A stretch of DNA of 64,000 nucleotides from Hyphobacterium sp. CCMP332. Its GTDB lineage: Bacteria; Bacteroidota; Bacteroidia; Cytophagales; CCMP332. The notes under the pieces were generated by a model. That model did not search any database, was not told where the DNA came from, and saw only the letters and a program-made list of their open reading frames with translations. Location: assembly GCA_014323545.1 (NCBI GenBank), contig CP058647.1, positions 1,208,501 to 1,272,500 of the forward strand, written 5' to 3'. Position numbers and translations under genes: made by a program. Within the stretch, counting starts at the first letter, position 1. The number at the start of each line of letters is the position of its first letter. Below, piece after piece: positions 1 through 7,229 of this stretch.

Positions 1-59
1 CAGTCAAAAATGGTGTAATAAATAAAATTGATTTATTTGGAATCTCATTTTAATTATTC

Positions 60-785
60 ATGTTCAAATCCGGCTATCTATTGCGTTCTCTAAAACCCGG
101 ATCGGGGGTACTAAAAATTTTGCGTTATGCCATTGGCGAAATTGCACTGGTGGTTTGCGGAATTTTGGTAGCTGTATCGCTAAATAACTGGAATGAAAGC
201 CTCAAAGAACAACAGGCGGTTGAGAATTCATTGGAAATAGTGCTTGAAGAATTAAAATCAGATACCGCGAGTTTAAATAATATTTTGGCTGTATATGCAA
301 GGAAAGAAAAACGCTTTAATCATATTTTATTTGATAGTTTATTAAGCGATTCATTGCCTTGCCCGGGCTGCCGCTTGATTACAAATTTCAGGTTATTTAA
401 AGTGAGTCAAAGAGGATATTATCGATTAATGGAATACAATGACTTAGACTATGTGAAATCCGACACGGTGATCAGCCAGCTATTGGAATTTTACAGTGTG
501 ATAGACAGAACACTTCCCTTGATAAGATCAAGTATAGAGGATGACATTTTTGACGTGCTAAAACACTGGCGTGATAATTATGAATGGTTTTATACCATTC
601 AAACAGGAAATCCAAATCAGGAGTACTACGACTATATTAAAACGAGCAACGATTACAAAAACAGGGTAGCCTATCAGTACATTATGATTTATCAGAATTA
701 TATACCCTTCTTAAGCAATATCAGGTTAAATGCCATAGAATTTATCGATTTGCTCGAGCAGCGAAAACGGGAAAAGGATGAATAG
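60..785 (+). CDS. DUF6090-type single-pass membrane protein
   Basis: A 241-residue protein of unknown function. Its N-terminus has the arrangement I associate with the Bacteroidetes DUF6090 family: a short basic cytoplasmic start, then one membrane segment (about residues 24-44) that opens with YAIGEI and ends in SLNNWNE, then a mostly helical soluble domain rich in charged and aromatic residues. The role of the family is not known. The start codon is ATG. The gene lies at the window edge, so any operon partner upstream is not visible, and downstream lies a repeat and tRNA region. The family assignment rests on the remembered N-terminal signature only. Confidence 0.75.
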   Translation: MFKSGYLLRSLKPGSGVLKILRYAIGEIALVVCGILVAVSLNNWNESLKEQQAVENSLEIVLEELKSDTASLNNILAVYARKEKRFNHILFDSLLSDSLPCPGCRLITNFRLFKVSQRGYYRLMEYNDLDYVKSDTVISQLLEFYSVIDRTLPLIRSSIEDDIFDVLKHWRDNYEWFYTIQTGNPNQEYYDYIKTSNDYKNRVAYQYIMIYQNYIPFLSNIRLNAIEFIDLLEQRKREKDE

Positions 786-792
786 AAATGTA

Positions 793-862
793 GCCTCACC
801 AGGAGTCCCTGCCGACCGGAATCACAATTGATGAAGGTGGGGAACCTGTATCTAAAGTTTAG
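793..862. repeat. Structured repeat, copy A (partial)
   Basis: A 70-bp copy of an element that recurs at 1011-1120 and 1140-1248. It is nearly identical to the first part of copy C, sharing CTGCCGACCGGAA and GTATCTAAAGTTT. It contains small hairpins (CAGG-AGTC-CCTG and ATCA-caat-TGAT). Its right end, 842-863, matches the anticodon-to-T-loop part of the adjacent tRNA-Arg at about 20 of 22 positions. AACCT/AGGTT pairing followed by seven T at 864-870 could make it a weak terminator for the upstream gene. Confidence 0.75.
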
Positions 863-871
863 GTTTTTTTG

Positions 872-943
872 TAGCCCCGACAGGAATCGAACCTGTATCA
901 AAAGTTTAGGAAACTTCTATTCTATCCATTGAACTACGGGGCC
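872..943 (-). tRNA. tRNA-Arg (anticodon CCT)
   Basis: On the minus strand the sequence folds as a full cloverleaf. The acceptor stem GGCCCCG pairs with CGGGGCT and is followed by discriminator A. There is a short D arm, an anticodon loop TTCCTAA giving CCT, and a T arm containing GGTTCGATTCC. The 3' CCA is not encoded. Anticodon CCT reads AGG (Arg). The gene is isolated, with repeat copies on both sides that carry part of its own sequence. Confidence 0.93.
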
Positions 944-1010
944 ATATTAATCCGTCAAAATTAGCAAAAAGAGTGCTTCAGACAACTTGTTATTTGAAAT
1001 GATAAGGGAG

Positions 1011-1120
1011 GGAATCTCTGCCGACCGGAAACACGAATTGTTATAGGGTGGGTACCTGTATCTAAAGTTTAGCCATGAAGTAGAACTTTATTCTATGTAT
1101 GGCAAGGAAAGTTCCCTGCT
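1011..1120. repeat. Structured repeat, copy B
   Basis: The second, more diverged copy of the element also seen at 793-862 and 1140-1248. It keeps CTGCCGACCGGAA, a small hairpin (AACA...TGTT), GTATCTAAAGTTTAG and a larger hairpin at about 1072-1103 closed by GCCAT/ATGGC. The hairpin bases differ from copy C but still pair, which suggests selection for structure rather than sequence. Confidence 0.75.
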
Positions 1121-1139
1121 CGCCAAAGTGGCCTCACCA

Positions 1140-1248
1140 GGAATCCCTGCCGACCGGAATCACCAAGTGATGTAGGAGGGGAACCTGTATCTAAAGTTTT
1201 GCCTTGAATTAGAACTTCGTTCAATTCATGGCGAGGAAACGTCCCTGC
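1140..1248. repeat. Structured repeat, copy C
   Basis: The third copy, in direct orientation 129 bp after copy B. It has the best hairpin of the set: at 1201-1232, GCC, TGAATT and GAAC pair with GTTC, AATTCA and GGC around a short loop. GTATCTAAAGTTTT at 1188-1200 again resembles the tRNA-Arg anticodon-T-arm segment. The region 786-1385 contains no coding frame I would support; it holds only the tRNA and these repeats. Confidence 0.75.
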
Positions 1249-1385
1249 CTGTCTGTATGTACCATTTGGTTTATGTAGGTATCAATTGAAAATGAGGCCA
1301 ATTCTCATACGGGCAGAACAAAATTTCTAAATATTAAGTGTAAATTCATAATAAGCCTATTTTTGAACTTCATTCATACCCATTT

Positions 1386-2015
1386 ATGACAAAAGACATC
1401 GATAAAATATTTAAATATTCAGGTTTTAGTGAAGCGCTGATCGAAGAAATAAAATCTGTAGGTCGACAAAAAAAAGTGCAGGCAGGACAGATTTTAATTC
1501 ATCAGGGTTCCGAAACAAAAGATGTACCTTTTGTGATTTCCGGGAATCTTAGAATCAGCAGAAATGATAACGATGGGCATGAAATGTTTTTGTACTATCT
1601 GGAAGGTGGTGAAACCTGTGCCATGTCCATAACCTGCTGTATAGAAGGAAAAAAAAGTAATTTTTCAGCTGTTGCAGAAGAAGATTCTGTGCTTTGGATG
1701 GTGCCTATGCAATATCTTGATGATTGGCTTATTAAATATCCAAATTTTAAGAAGTTCATTTTTAAAGCCTATCAGCTCCGTTTTGATGAATTACTAAACG
1801 CCATTGATTCAATGGTATTTATGAAGATGGATCAGCGTTTGTACAAATTTCTTTTGGATAGTAAACAGGCCAGTGGTTCGTACCAAATCCATAAAACACA
1901 TGAACAAATTGCCAATGAACTCAACACCTCAAGGGTCGTCATTTCCAGATTGTTAAAGCAATTGGAAAGAGAAGGGAAAATTGAACAATACAGAAATAGA
2001 ATTGAGGTATTATAA
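1386..2015 (+). CDS. Crp/Fnr-family transcriptional regulator
   Basis: A 209-residue cytoplasmic regulator with an N-terminal cyclic-nucleotide-binding-type beta barrel (about residues 10-120) and a C-terminal Crp winged helix. The recognition region is about 168-195 (HEQIANELNTSRVVISRLLKQLE). The barrel carries C78, C84 and C85 in a GETCAMSITCC stretch where cAMP-binding members have other residues, so a redox or sulfur-type signal is plausible (inference). The iron-sulfur cysteine pattern of classical FNR is not seen. A nearby thioredoxin-rhodanese operon with a palindrome in its control region is a candidate target. A terminator hairpin follows the stop. Confidence 0.9.
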   Translation: MTKDIDKIFKYSGFSEALIEEIKSVGRQKKVQAGQILIHQGSETKDVPFVISGNLRISRNDNDGHEMFLYYLEGGETCAMSITCCIEGKKSNFSAVAEEDSVLWMVPMQYLDDWLIKYPNFKKFIFKAYQLRFDELLNAIDSMVFMKMDQRLYKFLLDSKQASGSYQIHKTHEQIANELNTSRVVISRLLKQLEREGKIEQYRNRIEVL

Positions 2016-2019
2016 CAAA

Positions 2020-2050
2020 AAAAGCCCCTCCAAAAATGAAAAGGCTTTTC
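2020..2050. terminator. Bidirectional intrinsic terminator
   Basis: AAAAGCC at 2020-2026 pairs with GGCTTTT at 2043-2049 across a 16-nt loop. Read on the minus strand, the stem is followed by a run of seven T, so it best serves the convergent gene at 2073-2660, but it also sits just after the Crp/Fnr stop codon. Confidence 0.6.
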
Positions 2051-2072
2051 GCAATCATGATAAAAAACAAAC

Positions 2073-2660
2073 TTACTTAATGTTCAATTCCTTCTGGAAT
2101 TGGTAGTCGTTGCTGTTGAAAGTGACAATATAATCACCGGGCTCAAACCAGAACTTCTTTCCTATCATACCATTTTGACCTCCAATTTGTGTATGATAAA
2201 GATTTATTCCCAGGTCATTCGAAATGTCCATTTGCAAATCGCTCTCTCCATTGGAGATTACTTTTACAAGAACCGAATTGCCATTCTTTTCGAGTTGAGG
2301 GAAAAAAGTGGTTTTAATTTGATTCGTATTTATTGATACATGCTGATCACCAATAAGTATTGGGACCTTTTTCATCCGAACATCATTTTTCACAATCAAA
2401 TGGTACAAACCTTTTTCCTGATTTAAAAGATCCACGGAAAATTTCAGATTTACAATGCTCAGGTTGTGAGATTCATAAATACTTTCTCCAATGGAATTTC
2501 TGATTTCAATTGAATAGTTATCACCAAATTCCGTCAACTCGACCTGGACCTTGGTTTGATCTTTTATGTTTACATTAATTTTATTGTTGGCTTTTGCATT
2601 CGATAAAGTAAGCGATCCTGCCAGCAATAAGATCGATAGAATTTTCATCGCATTTTTCAT
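2073..2660 (-). CDS. Exported protein of unknown function
   Basis: A 195-residue protein with a signal peptide (MKNAMKILSILLLAGSLTLSNAKA, cleavage expected after NAKA). A beta-strand-rich remainder contains two related segments, about 35-110 and 115-195, each with an IxNxxGxxxYxxxx pattern typical of small Ig-like or sorting-domain-like folds. I recognise no family. I place the start at the ATG at 2660 rather than the in-frame TTG further upstream, because a TACCTTTG -7 promoter box overlaps that TTG and the signal peptide begins cleanly at 2660. Confidence 0.8.
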   Translation of the reverse strand: MKNAMKILSILLLAGSLTLSNAKANNKINVNIKDQTKVQVELTEFGDNYSIEIRNSIGESIYESHNLSIVNLKFSVDLLNQEKGLYHLIVKNDVRMKKVPILIGDQHVSINTNQIKTTFFPQLEKNGNSVLVKVISNGESDLQMDISNDLGINLYHTQIGGQNGMIGKKFWFEPGDYIVTFNSNDYQFQKELNIK

Positions 2661-2684
2661 AGTATATAAGTTTAATTGACTCTT

Positions 2685-2692
2685 CAAAGGTA
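2685..2692 (-). promoter_or_regulatory. Bacteroidetes-type -7 promoter box
   Basis: The minus strand reads TACCTTTG, an exact match to the Bacteroidetes consensus TAnnTTTG, 24 bases upstream of the ATG at 2660. A TTG at about 2716-2718 could be the -33 element, although the spacing is at the long end. The box helps decide the start of the exported protein. Confidence 0.5.
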
Positions 2693-2816
2693 GTAAGCCT
2701 TATAGAGCCTAAATACAAGACAATTCACCAATTTATATGGTATATTAACATAATATAGAATAAATAACATATAATATGATTAATATTGCATTATAAACAG
2801 GCTATTTGTGTATAAA

Positions 2817-3701
2817 ATGAATATGATAAATACAAAATTGACCAATCCACAGCTCGAAAAAGTAGTAATGCCCCATGAAGGCTCGATGCTCGTGCGACAT
2901 TTTGATAAATTTAACAGAAATACAAGGCCATTTTGGCATTATCATCCGGAATTGGAATTGGTTTATGTCAAAGAAGGTAGTGGTAAAAGACATATAGGAA
3001 GTCATCTGTCCTATTTTAATGGAGGCGAGTTGGTATTGATTGGTTCGAACTTGCCTCACCAGGGTTTTACCAATCGCTTGAGTGGTAGTGAAAGTGAAAC
3101 TGTGATTCAAATGCTTCCCAACTTTTTGGGCGATGATTTTTTTAACATCCCCGAAATGAAAGGAATCAACAATCTATTTGAGCGCTCCAAAAAAGGACTA
3201 TCTTTTGGTGAAGAGGACAAAAACATTATTGGAGAGAAGATCCTGCAATTGGTGAACAAAGATAAATTTGAACAAATCCTCTTGCTTCTCGAGATTTTAA
3301 GAGATTTATCCAATTCAAGGAATTACAAAATACTCAATGCCAATGGCTTTTTACTTGTATCATCACCTCAGGATAATGACCGTTTAAACAAAGTTTTGAA
3401 TTACGTAAAGGAAAATTTCCAAAAACCTATAACATTAAATGAAATAGCTGATTTGGTTAGCATGACAGTGCCCTCTTTTTGCCGTTATTTCAAAAAAATC
3501 ACAGATAAAACATTTACACAATTCTTAAATGAATACCGCTTGGTTCACGCCTCAAAACTATTGACAGAAAAAGAGATTGGAATAACTGAGGTCAGTTTTG
3601 AAAGTGGTTTTAATAATTACTCGCACTTTGTAAATCAATTCAAAAAATTTACCGGGAAAAGCCCTTCCGGATATCGAAAAACGATACAGAAAGTACTTTA
3701 A
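2817..3701 (+). CDS. AraC-family transcriptional regulator
   Basis: About 294 residues. The N-terminal cupin-like sensor domain (roughly residues 10-150) includes an FWHYHPELELVYVKEGSG strand-turn motif typical of AraC ligand-binding domains. The C-terminal double helix-turn-helix (about 190-294) includes ITLNEIADLVSMTVPSFCRYFKKIT and the conserved ending GFNNYSHFVNQFKKFTGKSPSGYRK. I chose the ATG at 2817; a GTG at 2808 and an ATG at 2823 are alternatives. The sugar-type cupin usually senses small organic molecules, but the ligand is unknown here. The gene is convergent with the thioredoxin gene, with only 21 bases between them. Confidence 0.9.
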   Translation: MNMINTKLTNPQLEKVVMPHEGSMLVRHFDKFNRNTRPFWHYHPELELVYVKEGSGKRHIGSHLSYFNGGELVLIGSNLPHQGFTNRLSGSESETVIQMLPNFLGDDFFNIPEMKGINNLFERSKKGLSFGEEDKNIIGEKILQLVNKDKFEQILLLLEILRDLSNSRNYKILNANGFLLVSSPQDNDRLNKVLNYVKENFQKPITLNEIADLVSMTVPSFCRYFKKITDKTFTQFLNEYRLVHASKLLTEKEIGITEVSFESGFNNYSHFVNQFKKFTGKSPSGYRKTIQKVL

Positions 3702-3722
3702 TCTAAAATTATATCCAGGGTT

Positions 3723-4025
3723 TTATTGATACTGGGCCAAAAGATTTTTGAGTTGATAGGCAGGAATTACTCCCGATTGTCTCCATTTCATTTCCCCATT
3801 CTTAAATATCATCAGAGTGGGGACACCCTGAATTTGAAATTTTGAGGCCAATTGCGGGTTTTTATCAACGTCTATTTTTATAATACTTGCCGTATCTCCA
3901 ATGTCTTTTTTTAATTCCTGCAAGATCGGCGCCAGCATTTTACAGGGCCCACACCACTCAGCTGAAAAATCAATCAAAGTGGGTTTGTCCGAACTCACCA
4001 GTTCTGAAAAACTTTTACCTGCCAT
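3723..4025 (-). CDS. trxA: Thioredoxin
   Basis: A 100-residue classical thioredoxin fold with the active site WCGPCK at residues 24-29, the conserved buried Asp and cis-Pro ([12 protein letters not shown]), and no signal peptide, so it is a cytoplasmic dithiol-disulfide reductant. It is the second gene of a two-gene minus-strand operon, one base after the rhodanese stop. Pairing with a single-domain rhodanese suggests it regenerates a persulfidated or oxidised sulfurtransferase partner (inference). Bacteroidetes usually carry several thioredoxins, so this may not be the main cellular one. Confidence 0.92.
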   Translation of the reverse strand: MAGKSFSELVSSDKPTLIDFSAEWCGPCKMLAPILQELKKDIGDTASIIKIDVDKNPQLASKFQIQGVPTLMIFKNGEMKWRQSGVIPAYQLKNLLAQYQ

Positions 4026-4026
4026 T

Positions 4027-4308
4027 CTAATTCAAATTTGAGATCATGTGATTCACATTTGTCCATGAACCGCCGTTATAGCAGTCTAAACCCTGAGCAG
4101 AAAGATAACCTCTGGCCTGTTCGCTTCTCGCTCCGCTTCTACAGAATAAAATCAGGGGTTGATTCATTTCCTTTAATTCTTCAAGTCTATGCGGCACCTC
4201 GTTGAGCGGAATATTGATTGCACCTGCAACACTTCCCGACTGAAATTCCATGGATGTCCGTACATCAATTAATGCGCCTCCTTCTTGTATTGCTTTTTCT
4301 ATGCTCAT
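4027..4308 (-). CDS. Single-domain rhodanese (sulfurtransferase)
   Basis: 93 residues comprising one rhodanese domain. It has the active-site loop CRSGARS with catalytic C56, the opening [12 protein letters not shown], and the usual G-A-INIP strand. Rhodaneses of this GlpE/PspE type carry a persulfide on the Cys and move sulfane sulfur between thiols. There is no signal peptide, so it is cytoplasmic. It is first gene of an operon with thioredoxin. The upstream region contains a -7-like box and a perfect GTAAC/GTTAC palindrome shared with the divergent gene at 4426. Confidence 0.92.
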   Translation of the reverse strand: MSIEKAIQEGGALIDVRTSMEFQSGSVAGAINIPLNEVPHRLEELKEMNQPLILFCRSGARSEQARGYLSAQGLDCYNGGSWTNVNHMISNLN

Positions 4309-4360
4309 TTGATTTCGATTTTTAAATTATTGATGCAAAAGTCTTCATCTTTCAGCATCT

Positions 4361-4368
4361 CAAATGTA
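4361..4368 (-). promoter_or_regulatory. Candidate -7 box for the rhodanese-thioredoxin operon
   Basis: The minus strand reads TACATTTG, matching TAnnTTTG, about 53 bases upstream of the rhodanese ATG. No good -33 element is visible at the usual spacing, as would be expected for an activator-dependent promoter. It overlaps the palindrome at 4366-4379. Confidence 0.4.
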
Positions 4369-4379
4369 ACCTTTGTTAC
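4366..4379. promoter_or_regulatory. Palindromic operator candidate between divergent genes
   Basis: GTAAC-CTTT-GTTAC is a perfect 5+5 inverted repeat with a 4-base spacer. It fits the GTA-N8-TAC form bound by some Crp/Fnr-family regulators. It sits between the -7 boxes of the divergent rhodanese-thioredoxin operon and the small membrane protein gene. The Crp/Fnr gene at 1386 is the nearest candidate regulator (inference). Confidence 0.45.
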
Positions 4380-4389
4380 TTCATTGAAA

Positions 4390-4397
4390 TACTTTTG
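4390..4397 (+). promoter_or_regulatory. -7 box for the small membrane protein gene
   Basis: TACTTTTG matches TAnnTTTG and lies 28 bases before the ATG at 4426. The palindrome at 4366-4379 occupies the position where a -33 element or activator would act. Confidence 0.5.
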
Positions 4398-4425
4398 AAT
4401 TAAAATTGTTCCAAATTATAAATGA

Positions 4426-4656
4426 ATGATTCAAAAAAATAATTCCAAAATTTTAATCGGCTTACTTTCTTCTCTTACATTAGGCCTGGCACCTTTTACA
4501 CCCGAACCGCATATCTGGGGCAAGATCAAATGGATTATGGGTGGCGCCGTAGGCATGCAAGCTCAAGATTATTTTGATTTCTTATTTCATGCTGCACCTT
4601 GGGGGTTTCTTATGTATGCATTAATTGAAAAGATCGCTACAAAATTTAGAAATTAA
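4426..4656 (+). CDS. Small two-helix membrane protein, unknown function
   Basis: A 76-residue protein with two hydrophobic stretches, about residues 8-26 and 52-68, separated by PEPHIWGKIKWIMGGA. I recall similar short proteins beside rhodanese and thioredoxin genes in Bacteroidetes, sometimes labelled RND-transporter-like, but no function is established and I assign none. It diverges from the rhodanese-thioredoxin operon across a shared palindrome, so co-regulation with sulfur-handling genes is likely. The ATG is 28 bases after a good -7 box. Confidence 0.8.
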   Translation: MIQKNNSKILIGLLSSLTLGLAPFTPEPHIWGKIKWIMGGAVGMQAQDYFDFLFHAAPWGFLMYALIEKIATKFRN

Positions 4657-4671
4657 CTTCTATGGAGAATT

Positions 4672-4720
4672 AAAGAGAAAAGTGAAAAGTGAAAAGTTTA
4701 AAGATTAAAGATTTTACTAA
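4672..4720. repeat. Short AT-rich direct repeats before the four-helix-bundle gene
   Basis: Tandem AAAAGTGA units and related AAAGATTAAAG text precede the gene at 4808. A similar set in the opposite orientation (AACTTTTAACTT twice, about 5178-5210) follows it. The gene is therefore bracketed by inverted low-complexity arms, a frequent look of recently shuffled Bacteroidetes intergenic DNA. Confidence 0.5.
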
Positions 4721-4807
4721 ATGAAATTCCACTAACGCTAATTAATTTCGTAAGTCCACACATTAGTCTTTACACTTTGAATTAAAAAATGTGTCATTAG
4801 ATAAAAA

Positions 4808-5170
4808 ATGCCGCAAAAGATAAAAGAAAAAAGTTTTGACTTCGCTTTAAATTCATTAAAGACTTTCAAGAAGCTTCAAAGTAACAAGGAATATATTATT
4901 TCAAAACAGTTTTTACGTAGTAGTACTAGCATTGGCGCATTAATCCGAGAATCGGAATTTGCGGAAAGTAAAAAAGACTTTATTCATAAACTTGCAATTG
5001 CTCTTAAGGAAGCAAATGAAACTATATATTGGTTAGATTTATTAAAATGTGCTGATTATTTGGAAAAGTGTCAATATACTGAGTTGAAAAGCCAAAATAA
5101 ACAGATTATTTATATGCTAATTGCAATAATTAAATCATCTAAAAAGAATATGGCAAAAGCTTCAAACTGA
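4808..5170 (+). CDS. Four-helix-bundle (S23/IVP-type) protein
   Basis: A 120-residue, all-helical protein of the 23S-rRNA intervening-sequence protein family. It has the family hallmarks: SFDFALNSLKTFKKL in helix 1, FLRSSTSIGALIRESEFAESKKDFIHKLAIALKEANET across helices 2 and 3, and YWLDLL. These proteins form pentameric barrels; some occur inside rRNA insertions and others (Avd-like) work with diversity-generating retroelements. Here it is free-standing, with no reverse transcriptase or rRNA next to it, and it is bracketed by low-complexity repeats. No specific role can be given. Confidence 0.9.
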   Translation: MPQKIKEKSFDFALNSLKTFKKLQSNKEYIISKQFLRSSTSIGALIRESEFAESKKDFIHKLAIALKEANETIYWLDLLKCADYLEKCQYTELKSQNKQIIYMLIAIIKSSKKNMAKASN

Positions 5171-5204
5171 ATATTTGCAACTTTTAACTTTATACTTCTA
5201 ACTT

Positions 5205-6392
5205 TTAACTTCCCGCGTAATTAGGAAAGATCATATAATGCCTCTCCTTAACATTATCTGCTAAGATCTCCCTCAACTCTTTGATATTTTGTTTTTTAGC
5301 TGCTGAAATAAAAATAGCCTCTTTGTGAGATTTACTGAGATAGCTTTCTTTCAGCTCTTCCAATGGTACAGGTGTGTTTTCGTCAAAAGGACGGTCCTCA
5401 GGATCGTATGTATAATTATCGATCTTGTTAAAAACCAAAATGGTTTTCTTATCGCCCGCTCCTATTTCCTGTAGCGTTTTATCTACCACTTCCATCTGTT
5501 CTTCAAAACCCGGATGCGAAATATCCACTACATGGAGCAATATATCCGCCTCTTTTACTTCATCTAGTGTGGACTTAAATGACTCAATCAAAGAGGTGGG
5601 AAGTTTTCTTATAAATCCTACGGTATCGGTTAGTAAAAAAGGAACTTTATCCAAAACAACTTTTCTAACTGTTGAATCAACTGTCGCAAAGAGTTTGTCC
5701 TCTGCAAAAACATTTTCCTTAGACAAAATTCGCATTAAGGTCGATTTGCCCACATTGGTATAACCTACCAAAGCCACACGAACCATATTTTGCCGGCTTT
5801 TTCTTTGTGTAATCCCCTGTTGTTCTATTTTTTCAAGCTTTTTCTTTAATAGACTAATCTGGTTTCGAATAATCCTTCTATCGGTTTCAATTTCCTTTTC
5901 ACCGGCCCCTCCCCTCGTTCCGGTTCCTCCTCTTTGTCTTTCAAGGTGAGTCCACATGCGTGTAAGGCGTGGCATCAGGTATTCGTATCTCGCTAGTTTT
6001 ACTTGGGTTTTAGCTTGCGCTGTCTTGGCCCTCAGCATAAAAATGTCAAGAATTAACAAACTCCTGTCGTAGATCTTGATTTTCAATTTATTTTCGAGGT
6101 TCCGTACCTGGGATGGTGTCAATTCATCATCAAAAATTGCCGTATCTATATCATTGGAAATAATATACTCATTGATTTCTTCCAGTTTTCCTTTACCAAC
6201 ATAGGTAGAAACGTGTGGCAGGTCTGCTTTTTGAGTAAATTTTTTGTAAGTTGAAATGCCTGCTGTTTTCGCCAAAAAAGCAAGTTCTTCCAAATATTCT
6301 TCTGCCTGAAGTTCCGTTTCATTTCGTACGATTAAAGATACCAGGACTGCCTTTTCCTCCTTCTTATCTTTTATTGCCAGTGTTTCTATCAA
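5205..6392 (-). CDS. hflX: Ribosome-associated GTPase HflX
   Basis: A 395-residue protein with the HflX order. The N-terminal domain (about 10-120) contains YVGKGKLEEI, followed by a glycine-rich RGGTGTRGGAGEKEIETDRR linker (about 154-172) and a coiled-coil helix. The GTPase domain has G1 GYTNVGKS (210-217), G3 DTVGF and G4 NKID. HflX binds 50S or 70S particles and splits stalled ribosomes after stress. The gene diverges from tpiA with overlapping -7 boxes between them. The length is normal and all GTPase motifs are present. Confidence 0.96.
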   Translation of the reverse strand: MIETLAIKDKKEEKAVLVSLIVRNETELQAEEYLEELAFLAKTAGISTYKKFTQKADLPHVSTYVGKGKLEEINEYIISNDIDTAIFDDELTPSQVRNLENKLKIKIYDRSLLILDIFMLRAKTAQAKTQVKLARYEYLMPRLTRMWTHLERQRGGTGTRGGAGEKEIETDRRIIRNQISLLKKKLEKIEQQGITQRKSRQNMVRVALVGYTNVGKSTLMRILSKENVFAEDKLFATVDSTVRKVVLDKVPFLLTDTVGFIRKLPTSLIESFKSTLDEVKEADILLHVVDISHPGFEEQMEVVDKTLQEIGAGDKKTILVFNKIDNYTYDPEDRPFDENTPVPLEELKESYLSKSHKEAIFISAAKKQNIKELREILADNVKERHYMIFPNYAGS

Positions 6393-6432
6393 ATTAACGC
6401 TCTGTTTTGAATTTCTTCTGTTAGTCAGAACA

Positions 6433-6449
6433 CAAAATTACTAAATTTG
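6433..6449. promoter_or_regulatory. Back-to-back -7 boxes for hflX and tpiA
   Basis: At 6433-6440 the minus strand reads TAATTTTG, and at 6442-6449 the plus strand reads TAAATTTG. Both match TAnnTTTG, are one base apart, and point toward hflX and tpiA respectively. The -33 elements are not clear. Polymerase binding to one promoter would exclude the other. Confidence 0.4.
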
Positions 6450-6467
6450 ATGCCTTATTAATTAATT

Positions 6468-7229
6468 ATGAGAAGAAACACTGTTGCAGGAAACTGGAAA
6501 ATGAATACCAATAGAGAAGAGGGAAATAAACTCAGCTCTGAAATTATTAATATGGCGGCTTCAGAATTAAATTCCGATGTCGATATTATATTAATTCCTC
6601 CTTTTACCCATGCCTTTGAAGTACAGAAACTGGCCACCGGAAATAAAAATATTTATGTTGGTGCCCAAAATTGCCACTTTGAAGATTCTGGTGCATTTAC
6701 CGGGGAAGTTTCTCCTGTTATGCTCAAGGGGATAAATCTCAGTCATGTGGTATTGGGACACAGCGAGAGAAGAGAAATTTTTAATGAAAGCAACGAAACC
6801 ATCAAAAAAAAGGTAGATGCGGTCTTAAAGCACAATCTGAGGCCAATTTTCTGTTGTGGAGAGCCTCTTGGAATTAGGGAAAAAGGGACGCAAAATGTCT
6901 ATGTGTCTTCTCAAATTGAGGAGAGCCTCTTTCATTTATCTAAACTGGACTTCGAAAAAATAATCATTGCCTATGAACCAATTTGGGCTATAGGAACCGG
7001 ATTGACGGCAAGTCCCATGCAAGCCCAGGAAATGCATCGCGAAATTCGTTCAATGATCGCTAAAAAATATGGCATAGAAACTGCTCAGAATATTAGCATC
7101 CTTTACGGAGGAAGTGTAAAACCTGACAATGCCAGGGAGCTCTTTGCATGTGAAGATGTAGATGGTGGACTGGTCGGCGGCGCTTCTTTGAAATCAAGGG
7201 GCTTTGTGGATATAGCAAAATCATTTTAA
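6468..7229 (+). CDS. tpiA: Triosephosphate isomerase
   Basis: A 253-residue TIM-barrel enzyme that interconverts dihydroxyacetone phosphate and glyceraldehyde-3-phosphate in glycolysis. Visible motifs are the substrate-binding NWKMN at residues 7-11, the catalytic-His loop VVLGHSERRE, the catalytic-Glu loop 6 region YEPIWAIGTG, and the C-terminal phosphate loop YGGSVKPDN. The length is normal. It heads a tight run: its TAA overlaps by one base with the ATG of the next gene (TAATG at 7227). Confidence 0.98.
   Translation: MRRNTVAGNWKMNTNREEGNKLSSEIINMAASELNSDVDIILIPPFTHAFEVQKLATGNKNIYVGAQNCHFEDSGAFTGEVSPVMLKGINLSHVVLGHSERREIFNESNETIKKKVDAVLKHNLRPIFCCGEPLGIREKGTQNVYVSSQIEESLFHLSKLDFEKIIIAYEPIWAIGTGLTASPMQAQEMHREIRSMIAKKYGIETAQNISILYGGSVKPDNARELFACEDVDGGLVGGASLKSRGFVDIAKSF

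Noticed and set aside
793..1248. CRISPR array
   Set aside because: The repeats are about 70-110 bp with internal hairpins and irregular spacing, and no cas genes are present.
2661..2687. Earlier TTG start for the exported protein at 2073
   Set aside because: It overlaps the -7 box, so it would not be inside the transcript, and it breaks the signal-peptide layout.
4808..5170. Diversity-generating retroelement accessory gene (Avd)
   Set aside because: No reverse transcriptase, template repeat or variable gene lies nearby; only the four-helix-bundle gene itself is present.
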